From assembly GCA_023483915.1 (NCBI GenBank), contig JAMDEO010000150.1, positions 1-36,652 of the forward strand: 36,652 nt of DNA, in the 5' to 3' direction. A program made the translations under genes and the position numbers. This DNA comes from Actinomycetota bacterium (lineage in GTDB: Bacteria > Actinomycetota > Thermoleophilia > RBG-16-64-13). The notes under the pieces are model-generated. The model saw only the letters and a program-made list of their open reading frames with translations. It was not told the DNA's origin and did not search any database. This document shows positions 1-7,041 of this stretch, in pieces. Numbering within the stretch: the first letter of the stretch is position 1; every line of letters begins with the position of its first letter.

Positions 1-1
1 C

Positions 2-1495
2 TTTTCGCTGGCGTGCGGTCTTGCTCCGAATATCGGATGGCTGATTGCTTTCCGGGTGGGACAATCGATTGGGGCCGCCGCCATGATCCCGGTGTCGCTG
101 ACCATTCTCATGAGCGCATTTCCCCGGCACCAGCACGGCATGGCTACAGCCTTTTGGGGAGTGATGGGCTCCGTGGCCGCTGCCGTCGGGCCGACTCTCG
201 GCGGGATTCTGACCCAGTATGCCTCCTGGCACTGGATCTTCTACGTCAATGTCCCCTTGGGCATCATTACCATCGCCGGAGCTCTTGTGTTCGTGCCGGA
301 GCATCGGCAGGACTTGGGCTCAAGTGGCATAGATCTGCTTGGGATCGCGCTGTCGGGGCTTGCGTTTTTCGCACTGACTCTCGGGCTCATCCAGGGGAAC
401 GGCTGGGGATGGGCCTCAGGGCGGGTTCTCGGCCTGCTGATCGGGGCGGTGGCGCTGCTGGTCCTGTTTGGATTCTGGGAGTCGCGGGCACCTTCGCCCA
501 TGCTCAATCTGAAGCTCTTCCGCATCCGGTCGTTCACGTCGGCCACTGCGTCGATGTCGTTTATCGGTATCGCGGTGGGCGGAGCACTCCTCTTGATCGT
601 CATCTTCATGGTCAACGTGCTCGGGTATTCCGAGGTAAGGGCGGCCATCTCGATCACGCCCATGCCGGCGGTGGGACTCATTCTGGGGCCCGTTATCGGG
701 AGCAAGCTCGACAAGCTCAGCCCCAGGGTTCTGGCGGCCATCGGGGGCATCCTCTTCGGCGCGTCCCTGGTGCTACTTGCTCGCCTAGGACCCGATGCCA
801 GTCTCGGTGACATTGCCTGGCGCATCGTGATCATGGGGGCCGGCTTCACCTTCACCATGCCGGCGCTCACGGCCGCGGGGATGGGTTCGCTACCAGAGCA
901 AGCCAGAGGGATCGGATCGGGTGTGCTCAATACTGGCCGGCAATTTGGCCTCGTGTTGGGCGTGGCTATTTTGGTGGCTATCTTCAGCCATACCATCACC
1001 AGCAACATCACTTCGGCGGCCACCGAGGCCAAGGCATACGTAAGCAGCCAGAGTCAGATTTCCGCCACTGCTCGCGAGCAGATTATCGCCGCCCTGGACA
1101 AGGCGGCGGCTCAGAGCGGCGGCGGATCGGCCTCGGGCGCGGCGGGTGGGGTCTTGAATCCCCTGGCAGGAGTGCCGCAGGCGCCCGCGGGTTCCACCCA
1201 GGCGAAGTTGCAGCAGCAACTGCAGGAGAAGATCGGCCTCATCTTCAAGGATGGTGCCGCCATGGCCTTCAAGTGGCCCTTCTACGGCGGGGCTCTTGTC
1301 GCTCTTCTGTCCATCCCATTCTCGCTCATGGTGGGGCGTCGCATAGGGCAGCACCGAGAGGAAACCAGCGCGCCTGTTCGACCGTTCGGCGCGGAGAGAC
1401 GCAATGAAGCGCCGCTTGGCGCGAGTGGACGCATTGAGGCGCGGCCCGGCACCGGCCGGGGCAATGAAGCAAAGAATTCTGCGGAGAGGGGGTAA
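2..1495 (+). CDS. DHA2-family MFS drug exporter, 5'-truncated by the window
   Basis: This is the C-terminal 497 residues of a 14-helix major facilitator transporter of the DHA2 (EmrB/QacA-like) group, expected to export drugs or metabolites through the inner membrane by proton antiport. The frame is open from base 2, and the GTG near base 56 is an internal Val, so the true start lies left of the window. The antiporter signature GPTLGGILTQYASWHW is followed by a run of hydrophobic helices. A long polar loop (about bases 1020-1210, rich in Ala, Gln, Ser and Gly) separates the last two helices, as is common in this group. The cytoplasmic tail ends in three degenerate ten-residue repeats with consensus G-A-x-x-R-x-E-A (bases 1388-1477). 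A small TfoX-like gene starts two bases after the stop. The family is clear; the substrate is unknown. Confidence 0.9.
   Translation, partial: FSLACGLAPNIGWLIAFRVGQSIGAAAMIPVSLTILMSAFPRHQHGMATAFWGVMGSVAAAVGPTLGGILTQYASWHWIFYVNVPLGIITIAGALVFVPEHRQDLGSSGIDLLGIALSGLAFFALTLGLIQGNGWGWASGRVLGLLIGAVALLVLFGFWESRAPSPMLNLKLFRIRSFTSATASMSFIGIAVGGALLLIVIFMVNVLGYSEVRAAISITPMPAVGLILGPVIGSKLDKLSPRVLAAIGGILFGASLVLLARLGPDASLGDIAWRIVIMGAGFTFTMPALTAAGMGSLPEQARGIGSGVLNTGRQFGLVLGVAILVAIFSHTITSNITSAATEAKAYVSSQSQISATAREQIIAALDKAAAQSGGGSASGAAGGVLNPLAGVPQAPAGSTQAKLQQQLQEKIGLIFKDGAAMAFKWPFYGGALVALLSIPFSLMVGRRIGQHREETSAPVRPFGAERRNEAPLGASGRIEARPGTGRGNEAKNSAERG
1388..1477 (+). repeat. Three in-frame 30-bp repeats at the end of the exporter gene
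   Basis: Three consecutive 30-base units (1388-1417, 1418-1447, 1448-1477) encode GAERRNEAPL, GASGRIEARP and GTGRGNEAKN, followed by a partial fourth unit SAERG. The units are degenerate but in register, which suggests an old tandem expansion of the exporter's cytoplasmic tail. Confidence 0.7.
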
Positions 1496-1497
1496 CG

Positions 1498-1821
1498 GTG
1501 GCTTACGACGAGGAGCTCGACCAGCGTGTCGCAGATATCGTGGGGCTCTGGGGCGCCGTGCGGAGGAAGATGTTCGGAGGCACCGGCTACCTCATCAATG
1601 GAAACATGTTGGCGGGCGTCCACCGCAATCGCCTGATTCTGCGACTTGGAGCTGCCGATGCTGATGCGGCCCTGCAGGACTCGGCCGTGTCCCCCTTCGA
1701 TATGACCCGCAAGCCCATGGCCGGCTGGGTGCAGGTAGATCCTCCCGGATTCGCCGGCGAGAAGCTCGAGGAATGGCTACTGAAGGCGCGGACATTTGTG
1801 AGCTCACTGCCACCGAAGTAA
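1498..1821 (+). CDS. TfoX N-terminal domain family protein
   Basis: A 107-residue protein matching the TfoX/Sxy N-terminal domain. The diagnostic block VRRKMFGGTGYLINGNM is followed by an LAGV-x5-LILRL strand and a C-terminal W-V-Q-V-D segment near the conserved Pro/Gly turn. TfoX in gamma-proteobacteria regulates competence, but stand-alone N-terminal domain proteins are widespread and mostly uncharacterised, so no competence role is claimed. The GTG start is chosen because a purine-rich GGAGAGGGGG stands just upstream. It sits two bases after the exporter stop, so the two are probably cotranscribed. Confidence 0.85.
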   Translation: MAYDEELDQRVADIVGLWGAVRRKMFGGTGYLINGNMLAGVHRNRLILRLGAADADAALQDSAVSPFDMTRKPMAGWVQVDPPGFAGEKLEEWLLKARTFVSSLPPK

Positions 1822-1837
1822 GTCCGGGGGTCGTCGA

Positions 1838-3529
1838 ATGGCGCTCCGACCGTTTATTGTCTGCCTCGTAGCAGTTGTCGCGGTGATCATTGCCGGCGTT
1901 GGGCTTGCTGGGTGTGAATCACCCGGAACTGCATCCACCACTACCTCCCAGGTCCCCGGCCCCTCCAACTCCGGGCCAACCTCTCTCGTGTCGAGCACTG
2001 CCGTTTCGACTGCCTCAGATGCTGTGGCTGCCGCCCTGCGCTGGGTGGAAGCGGGGACGAGCGAAGCCATCACGTACATGACGGCAAAGCCCGCTGACGC
2101 ATCTGCGCCCGAGGAGGAGCTGTTCATTTACACCTATGCTGCCGGAGGCCAGATAGGCCGCATGGAATCTGCTCAGGATTTGTATGAGCCCATTGTCCCT
2201 TTCCCGCTTATTTGGAGCGGAGATACCTACTATCTCGACACGGAGAACTTCAGCATCCCCGGAACGGGCCGCCCCGGCCTTGCCGCCGACATCTCCGGCA
2301 TTCGGGCGGCCCTCGCCTCTTCCGACGAGACCTGGAAGCAACTCGGCAACTACCTCAGTGTCGCCCTTGCCTCTCTGCGCGTTGGCGACCCTCTGCGGCT
2401 TCTAGCCGGATTCACCCCGACCGAGGGAGCGCTGCCGCCCGAGACCGGCGGACTGATCATCTTGGAGGGCGCGGCGAGTAAGCGTGTGCTCGTCGGGTCG
2501 GACGTTTTACTGAATGCGGCAAGCGCGGCGCTCGAGGGCAACTCCGAGAACCCCTTGCTTCCCGATGAGATTACGCTGACCCTCACACTCTCATCTGCTG
2601 ACTGTCATCCAATTGAGCTTCGCGTCGGCGGCTTGATCGATAAGAATATAAGCGAGATCTTGGTGCGGTGGGAACGGGCAAGCGAAGCTCCCGCAGTCCC
2701 AGTGGACTACATCCCATTGATGGACATCGTGCAACCGGCCACCAACCCGGGCCCGCTCCTTGCCAAAGCTGCTGCTTGGATGGAGGCCGCCCCTCTCGCA
2801 ATAGCCTATCCGGATGGATCCGCGCTTCTGGACGCATCCTGGAGTCTCTTCGAGATATCCGACCTACCAGGGCGGGGCGGCTGGGGAGGCGCGTTCCCCG
2901 ACGAGACCTCGGCCGGAACGCTCCTCAAGAAGGAGGATGGCTTCTTGTGGACCGTCGACCGGCCCTCATTCGATTGGGTCGCCGCCGATCAACTCGAACT
3001 GCAAAAGGCAGTCGAGAAAGTAATGGGCGTGCCGGTGGCCGAACGGAGCACCGAGCGGGCCGAGGCCGTCTACCGAGCGGTTGTGCGGGCGTTCTTATTG
3101 GACGTTCTCGATCCGCACTGGTGGGTGAAAGAAATGCAGGCCTCAATCGGGCAGAAGTTCGCCCCATCCGGTACCGGGATGGCGGTTTCCAAGACCGGCA
3201 CTGGCTATGCGGTCAGAGCGTCGATGCGGGATGAGCAACTATTCCCGCCCCTGCAAGGCTACACGTCTCTCATTGTGACCCTCGGTAACCCGCCGGGGTC
3301 TATTGCCAAACTCGATCCCGCGGACCGCCCGTGGAACTACACCCAGGAGTATGCCCTAACCCTTGAAACAGACAGCGAGGGTAGGCCCGTGTCCCTGACG
3401 ATCGTCTCGAACGCACCGCCCGGCTTTGCCGCCCTTCAGTCCCTGCGAATGACTTTTGAGCGAACCGAAGACCAGGTGGGCACCCCAATCGATGGCTCAA
3501 CACTTAGCCAGTATCTGAACAGCCTGTGA
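1838..3529 (+). CDS. Large predicted lipoprotein of unknown function
   Basis: A 563-residue secreted protein that I cannot assign to a family. The N-terminus is a clear type II signal peptide: a short basic start, a hydrophobic core and a lipobox LAGC at residues 23-26, so it should be lipidated at Cys26 and held on the outer face of the cytoplasmic membrane. A Ser/Thr/Pro-rich linker (about residues 28-55) precedes the globular part. The rest is acidic, alternates beta-rich segments with short helices, and seems to have two halves separated by a Pro-rich stretch near residue 295. It is followed 19 bases later by the SLH/beta-propeller gene, so the two may act together at the cell surface. 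A lipid- or wall-associated carrier fold is possible, but nothing in the sequence proves it. Confidence 0.75.
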   Translation: MALRPFIVCLVAVVAVIIAGVGLAGCESPGTASTTTSQVPGPSNSGPTSLVSSTAVSTASDAVAAALRWVEAGTSEAITYMTAKPADASAPEEELFIYTYAAGGQIGRMESAQDLYEPIVPFPLIWSGDTYYLDTENFSIPGTGRPGLAADISGIRAALASSDETWKQLGNYLSVALASLRVGDPLRLLAGFTPTEGALPPETGGLIILEGAASKRVLVGSDVLLNAASAALEGNSENPLLPDEITLTLTLSSADCHPIELRVGGLIDKNISEILVRWERASEAPAVPVDYIPLMDIVQPATNPGPLLAKAAAWMEAAPLAIAYPDGSALLDASWSLFEISDLPGRGGWGGAFPDETSAGTLLKKEDGFLWTVDRPSFDWVAADQLELQKAVEKVMGVPVAERSTERAEAVYRAVVRAFLLDVLDPHWWVKEMQASIGQKFAPSGTGMAVSKTGTGYAVRASMRDEQLFPPLQGYTSLIVTLGNPPGSIAKLDPADRPWNYTQEYALTLETDSEGRPVSLTIVSNAPPGFAALQSLRMTFERTEDQVGTPIDGSTLSQYLNSL

Positions 3530-3548
3530 GGTCCAAGGAGGGAAGAAG

Positions 3549-5417
3549 GTGAGATCAACTATTCGTGCGGCGCTTCTGGCAGTAGCAGCAGCAGTCTTGA
3601 TCCTGGTCTTGATCCTGGGTTTCACCGGGCCGGCGCTCGCCGAGATGGATGTGGCCGGCTGGCAATTCAAGGACCTCTCGTCCCGGCAGGTCAGGATCCA
3701 ATTCGATCTTGCCTTTGATTCGGAAAAGCTTGCGTGGATCAAGTACGACTCTGGGTCTTCCGACGTCTTTCTTCTGGACTTGACTGCCGGCTTCGAGACC
3801 CGTGTCACAGACACGCCGGAGAACGAGGAAGTAGTGGCCCTCGACGGAGACCGCTTGGTTTATGCCGCATGGGACGCCGGCTCCGATATCTCCGCGCCGG
3901 CTAAGATATACCTGGTGAATCTCGCCGGTGGCGCCACCCAGTTGATCGCTGAGGGGCCACTCGACATACAGGGTGGTATCCAGATCGAGGGTGATTACAT
4001 CGCGTGGGCCCAATACGACCCGCCGGCGGGCTGCTCGCCAAGCCAGGCCGGTGGCCGGGGGCTGTACGTTTACACGATCAGCTCCGCCGCGAAGGACAAG
4101 ATCAGCGGTCGTCTCGCGTACGGCGGGGGAAGCTCGGGAGGTCAGAAGGCGTTCGATCTGGGTCAAGGCGGCATTGCCTACGTGGAAGCCGACTCCGGCG
4201 GCGTGGATGGCGAAGCCTTCCTCTACAACTTGGATACCGAGGCCACAGCAGATCTTGGACCCTCCCTCGCTGCCTCTCACCACGTGAGTCTTGCGGGTGA
4301 TCTGGTTACCTGGGCGGCTCCTGGAGTGGAGATGGCCGGCGATATCTATAAAACGGCGGACATTTTTATCCACAAGATCTCATCCGGATCGACTACCAAG
4401 ATCGCGACGGCTCACGCTTACGCGCCTCTCCCGAAAACGGACGGGCGTTTCGTGGTCTGGGAGGATTTCCTACCCCATCCGGTAATGCCACGCCCGGTGA
4501 TCGTGGGCTATGACAGCGAAACCAAGGGATCGATCGACGTCAGTCACAATCTCTTTCTGAACTTCACGCCGGAAATCTCTGACGGCCTGGTCGTCTGGGA
4601 GCGCGGGGGCGAGTTGGAATCGGAGATCATGGCGGCCGACCTGCGCACGGGGCAGATCACTCAACTTTCGGACAATCACACCTGGATGGATCAGGCTGCG
4701 CTCGTGCACGGCCGAACCGTTATCTGGTGGAAATATTGGTTCAGTATGGAGCCAGGAGTCGAGCCACCGGATCAGATGATGATGGCGACGGCGCCCGAAT
4801 CGTTTGTCGATCCCTTCACAGATGTGACCGGCACTCATCGCTATCGCACGGCGATTATGGGGGTAAGTGAGCAAAGCATCGCCGGTGGTTACCAGACCGA
4901 GGCCGGGCAGGAGTTCCGACCGGGTGCTCCGCTGTTGCGGGCGCAATTCGCCAAGATGATCTGCGAGGCCCTGAATGTGCCGGTCACAGAAGAAATGGGT
5001 TCGCAGATCACCGATCTCGGCCTGGATAACCCGCTCAACCTTTATCCGCACGAATACGTCGCCGCCCTTGCGGCGGCGGGAGTCATCAAGGGCAAAACCG
5101 CCACCACTTTTGATCCCTACACGCCGGTAACCCGTGCCCAGGCGATCTCGATGCTCACACGAGCTCTGGATGTGTACAACCCGGGACTGCTACGGGTCAT
5201 CGCGTCCCAGCCTCCCGGGGCGTACTACTGGGAGCCGCCACATCTGGCCAACCTTCGGCGAGCCTATGCGAATGACCTCCTGGGCAGCATGGTTGGCTGG
5301 CAGGAACGCTGGGATGCGAGGGTGGAGTGCAGCCGGGGCGAAGCGGCCCAGCTGATCTGGAATACGCTGGAATTGATCGACCAGAAGGCAGGACCGGCGC
5401 CGGCATCGGCTGAGTAG
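3549..5417 (+). CDS. Exported TolB-like beta-propeller protein with C-terminal SLH domains
   Basis: A 622-residue surface protein. Residues 1-31 form a signal peptide with a likely cleavage after ALA. Residues about 40-415 contain repeated blade-like units with motifs such as W-x-x-Y-D, V-F-L-L-D-L, I-Y-L-V-N-L and V-V-W-E-R-G, as in TolB/WD40-type propellers, which usually bind proteins or glycans. From residue 420 there are S-layer homology domains: SLH1 about 420-475, SLH2 about 486-545 (with the typical A-A-G-V-I-K-G and T-R-A-Q-A) and a weaker SLH3 about 565-610. SLH domains anchor proteins to pyruvylated secondary cell-wall polymers, so the protein should be wall-attached. The GTG start is supported by AGGAGGG eight bases upstream; without it the signal peptide would be lost. 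Ligand unknown. Confidence 0.85.
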   Translation: MRSTIRAALLAVAAAVLILVLILGFTGPALAEMDVAGWQFKDLSSRQVRIQFDLAFDSEKLAWIKYDSGSSDVFLLDLTAGFETRVTDTPENEEVVALDGDRLVYAAWDAGSDISAPAKIYLVNLAGGATQLIAEGPLDIQGGIQIEGDYIAWAQYDPPAGCSPSQAGGRGLYVYTISSAAKDKISGRLAYGGGSSGGQKAFDLGQGGIAYVEADSGGVDGEAFLYNLDTEATADLGPSLAASHHVSLAGDLVTWAAPGVEMAGDIYKTADIFIHKISSGSTTKIATAHAYAPLPKTDGRFVVWEDFLPHPVMPRPVIVGYDSETKGSIDVSHNLFLNFTPEISDGLVVWERGGELESEIMAADLRTGQITQLSDNHTWMDQAALVHGRTVIWWKYWFSMEPGVEPPDQMMMATAPESFVDPFTDVTGTHRYRTAIMGVSEQSIAGGYQTEAGQEFRPGAPLLRAQFAKMICEALNVPVTEEMGSQITDLGLDNPLNLYPHEYVAALAAAGVIKGKTATTFDPYTPVTRAQAISMLTRALDVYNPGLLRVIASQPPGAYYWEPPHLANLRRAYANDLLGSMVGWQERWDARVECSRGEAAQLIWNTLELIDQKAGPAPASAE

Positions 5418-5451
5418 GGGCTGCAGTGAACACGGGCCGCAACAGGAGAAC

Positions 5452-6069
5452 GTGGAGACGTGTAGCTGGCTTGCGGGCGCGCACCTGGACACTACCGGTC
5501 TGGGGCGATATGGCATGGGCGAGGACATCAGCTGGATCACGGGTGAATCCACTCCGACGTCAGCCCCTTCGTCTTCGTCGACGACAACAGCGCTTTCACT
5601 GCGCACCACCACGACTCCTCCTGAGAGCATCACGGGGCCGGGTTCGGATGAGACCGAACCCATTACGACCGGTCCGTCTGTGCCTACAGGTCCAGCGAAG
5701 ATCGCGATGCTGGGTCACTTGCGACTGGACGTGACTCCAAGGGATGGCGTCAGGGTAGCGGTTGGCGGACTCTAGCAGAACGAAGGCTCATATGTGGTCT
5801 CGGGAGAGATCATCATTGATAACTAAAGCAATATGGCTTTCCACTACAACGCAGACGATTTCAAGCTCTACGTCGAGGACACCATTTTGGTGCCCACGCC
5901 TTCCAGTCCCATGGAGATCTCGGGGGAGGTAGAGCCAGGCCAGATCCTTCTTGGCTACCTGCTCACCTGGAGAGTGCCCGTGCTCAGGGCGGACCACATC
6001 TCGCTTTCGTACTTCTCATCGGATCCGGGAAGCAAGGGCTTCAACTTGGGGTCTTCCATCACGCCATGA
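5452..6069 (+). pseudogene. Decaying secreted-protein gene with two in-frame stop codons
   Basis: One reading frame carries a coherent protein across two stops. The first part (to 5775) has a Ser/Thr/Pro-rich linker followed by a short beta-rich segment. TAG at 5773-5775 is followed in the same frame by NEGSYVVSGEIIIDN, then TAA at 5824-5826, then NMAFHYNADDFKLYVEDT and about 60 more residues to the TGA at 6067. The join reads as one extracellular domain. Each stop is one C-to-T change from a Gln codon (CAG, CAA). No signal peptide is visible in this frame, so the 5' end is probably lost too. Other genes here end normally in TAG and TAA, so stop recoding is unlikely. The piece 5833-6069 could still be translated, but no convincing ribosome binding site was seen. 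Confidence 0.65.
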
Positions 6070-6080
6070 AAGTTCATGGC
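6063..6080. repeat. Near-perfect palindrome over the pseudogene stop
   Basis: GCCATGAA, a two-base centre AG, and TTCATGGC form an 8-bp perfect inverted repeat that covers the TGA at 6067-6069. It has no following T-run, so it could be an operator or a weak hairpin rather than an intrinsic terminator. Confidence 0.6.
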
Positions 6081-6152
6081 CGGTTCCGCGCGGATCCGGC
6101 CACTGTGGTGGCATCGTCAGTCACCCTCGGGCCGGCGGTCGCCCCCCAGCAC

Positions 6153-6175
6153 GTGAACGATGGCGTGAACGATGG
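6153..6175. repeat. 12-bp tandem direct repeat
   Basis: GTGAACGATGG occurs twice, separated by one C (copies at 6153-6163 and 6165-6175). The copies lie about 150 bases upstream of the SHOCT gene in a stretch with no convincing gene. Two adjacent helical-phase repeats could be a regulator binding site, but chance or a lost coding sequence is also possible. Confidence 0.45.
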
Positions 6176-6243
6176 ACATAAGCTCTTGGGCCTCCCCATG
6201 ATATTCGCTGTTGTTCTCCCGCTCGGGCACGGCCACGAAACAT

Positions 6244-6273
6244 GGTTCTTCCCGACCAGAGATGGGAAGAACC
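6244..6273. promoter_or_regulatory. Perfect 10-bp inverted repeat upstream of the SHOCT gene
   Basis: GGTTCTTCCC at 6244-6253 and GGGAAGAACC at 6264-6273 are exact reverse complements separated by ten bases, which gives about two helical turns between arm centres. The site lies 55 bases upstream of the SHOCT start. There is no T-tract after it. An operator for a dimeric regulator or a 5'-leader hairpin both fit. Confidence 0.55.
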
Positions 6274-6327
6274 GGCGTGTGAGGCCGGTTGCTTCCGGTC
6301 TTGGTAACCACTCACAAAGGAGCCATC

Positions 6328-6603
6328 ATGATCATTTTGCTGGCCTTGATCATTGTGGGGATAGTGTTTCTGGTTCGGGGCCTAGCCCGGCGAGACCATC
6401 CGTGGCCGGGTCCCTTCGGGGGCCCCTACGGCGGTCCCCCCTCGCCGCCGGGTGGTCCCGGAAGGCTGGGCGGCCCGGGAACCACTGGGTACAAGACCCC
6501 ACTGGATATTCTTGAAGAGCGTTACGCACGCGGCGAGATCGACCGGGAGGAGTTTCTCCGGCGTAAGAACGATCTCCTCGGGCCCGGAGGGGCAGCGCAG
6601 TGA
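6328..6603 (+). CDS. Small membrane-anchored SHOCT-domain protein
   Basis: A 91-residue protein. Residues 1-17 form one hydrophobic helix, followed by a Gly/Pro-rich flexible linker (about residues 20-55) and a C-terminal SHOCT motif (LDILEERYARGEIDREEF, then a Leu-rich end). SHOCT domains are short helical hairpins found at the ends of many bacterial membrane or stress proteins, and are thought to mediate oligomerisation. ATG at 6328 is preferred over an upstream GTG-type extension because AAAGGAG lies just before it and because it places the membrane helix at the N-terminus. The LiaF-like gene follows 84 bases later, so an envelope-stress link is plausible but inferred. Confidence 0.85.
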   Translation: MIILLALIIVGIVFLVRGLARRDHPWPGPFGGPYGGPPSPPGGPGRLGGPGTTGYKTPLDILEERYARGEIDREEFLRRKNDLLGPGGAAQ

Positions 6604-6687
6604 GCGCGCCTCGCCTCTTCACGCTTGGGACGATGTAGCATGGGTGACTGAGCCACAGGCGGCGGTTTCGGTTTCAAGGAGGTAGTC

Positions 6688-7020
6688 ATGAGCGAGTTCA
6701 CTCGAGTTGGCATTCTCTCCAAGGCGAAGGTGCGCCCGGAGGGCCTCTTCAAGAAGGGACGTGTTGTAGTTGTCTTGGGAAGCGGCGAGGTTGACTTGTC
6801 GGCTGCACAGATAGCGCCCGAGGGGGCAGACCTGACTCTCGTCGGGATCCTCGGATCCATTCTGGTCATCCCTCCCGCCAACGCTCGCATCTTCGTTAGC
6901 GGGGCCACCGTCTTAGGCAGCCATCCCGGATTGCGGCCCGAAGGGACGTCAGTCGATCCCGAGGCTCCCCAGCTTAAGATCAACGCGTCGACGTTCCTGG
7001 GGAGTATTAGGTTCAGATAG
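6688..7020 (+). CDS. LiaF-like C-terminal domain protein
   Basis: A 110-residue soluble protein built of regular short beta-strands. The V-V-V-L-G-S-G-E-V-D-L block and the repeated L-V-G-I-L-G-S and V-S-G-A-T-V-L-G-S segments resemble the C-terminal domain of LiaF-type cell-wall-stress proteins, which form a right-handed beta structure. The transmembrane N-terminal part of true LiaF is absent, so this is a stand-alone domain. A strong GGAGGT stands nine bases upstream of the ATG. In Bacillus, LiaF restrains the LiaRS two-component system; no histidine kinase or regulator pair is visible here, so that role is not assigned. Confidence 0.7.
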   Translation: MSEFTRVGILSKAKVRPEGLFKKGRVVVVLGSGEVDLSAAQIAPEGADLTLVGILGSILVIPPANARIFVSGATVLGSHPGLRPEGTSVDPEAPQLKINASTFLGSIRFR

Positions 7021-7041
7021 TGGGCACGGCTTTAGTGCCCA
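7021..7041. terminator. Hairpin between two convergent genes
   Basis: TGGGCAC (7021-7027) and GTGCCCA (7035-7041) form a perfect 7-bp stem with a 7-base loop. It starts right after the LiaF-like stop and covers the stop of the opposing FAD oxidoreductase, so it could end transcription from both sides. No clear T-tract follows, which limits confidence. Confidence 0.5.

Larger units (their letters stand above)
6070..6327. other. Non-coding stretch with clustered repeats
   Basis: No convincing gene was found between the decaying gene and the SHOCT gene. A 64-codon minus-strand frame (6117-6311) has fairly GC-rich third positions but lacks a clear ribosome binding site and a recognisable family. 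The stretch holds the 12-bp tandem repeat and the 10-bp inverted repeat described separately, so it is most likely regulatory. Confidence 0.5.

Noticed and set aside
5773-5826. Stop-codon recoding (TAG/TAA read as Gln)
   Set aside because: Many intact genes in the window end in TAG or TAA at the expected place, so a changed code is not supported; local decay is simpler.
6117-6311. 64-codon minus-strand frame before the SHOCT gene
   Set aside because: Third-position GC is moderately high, but there is no good ribosome binding site or recognisable family, and repeats explain part of its sequence.
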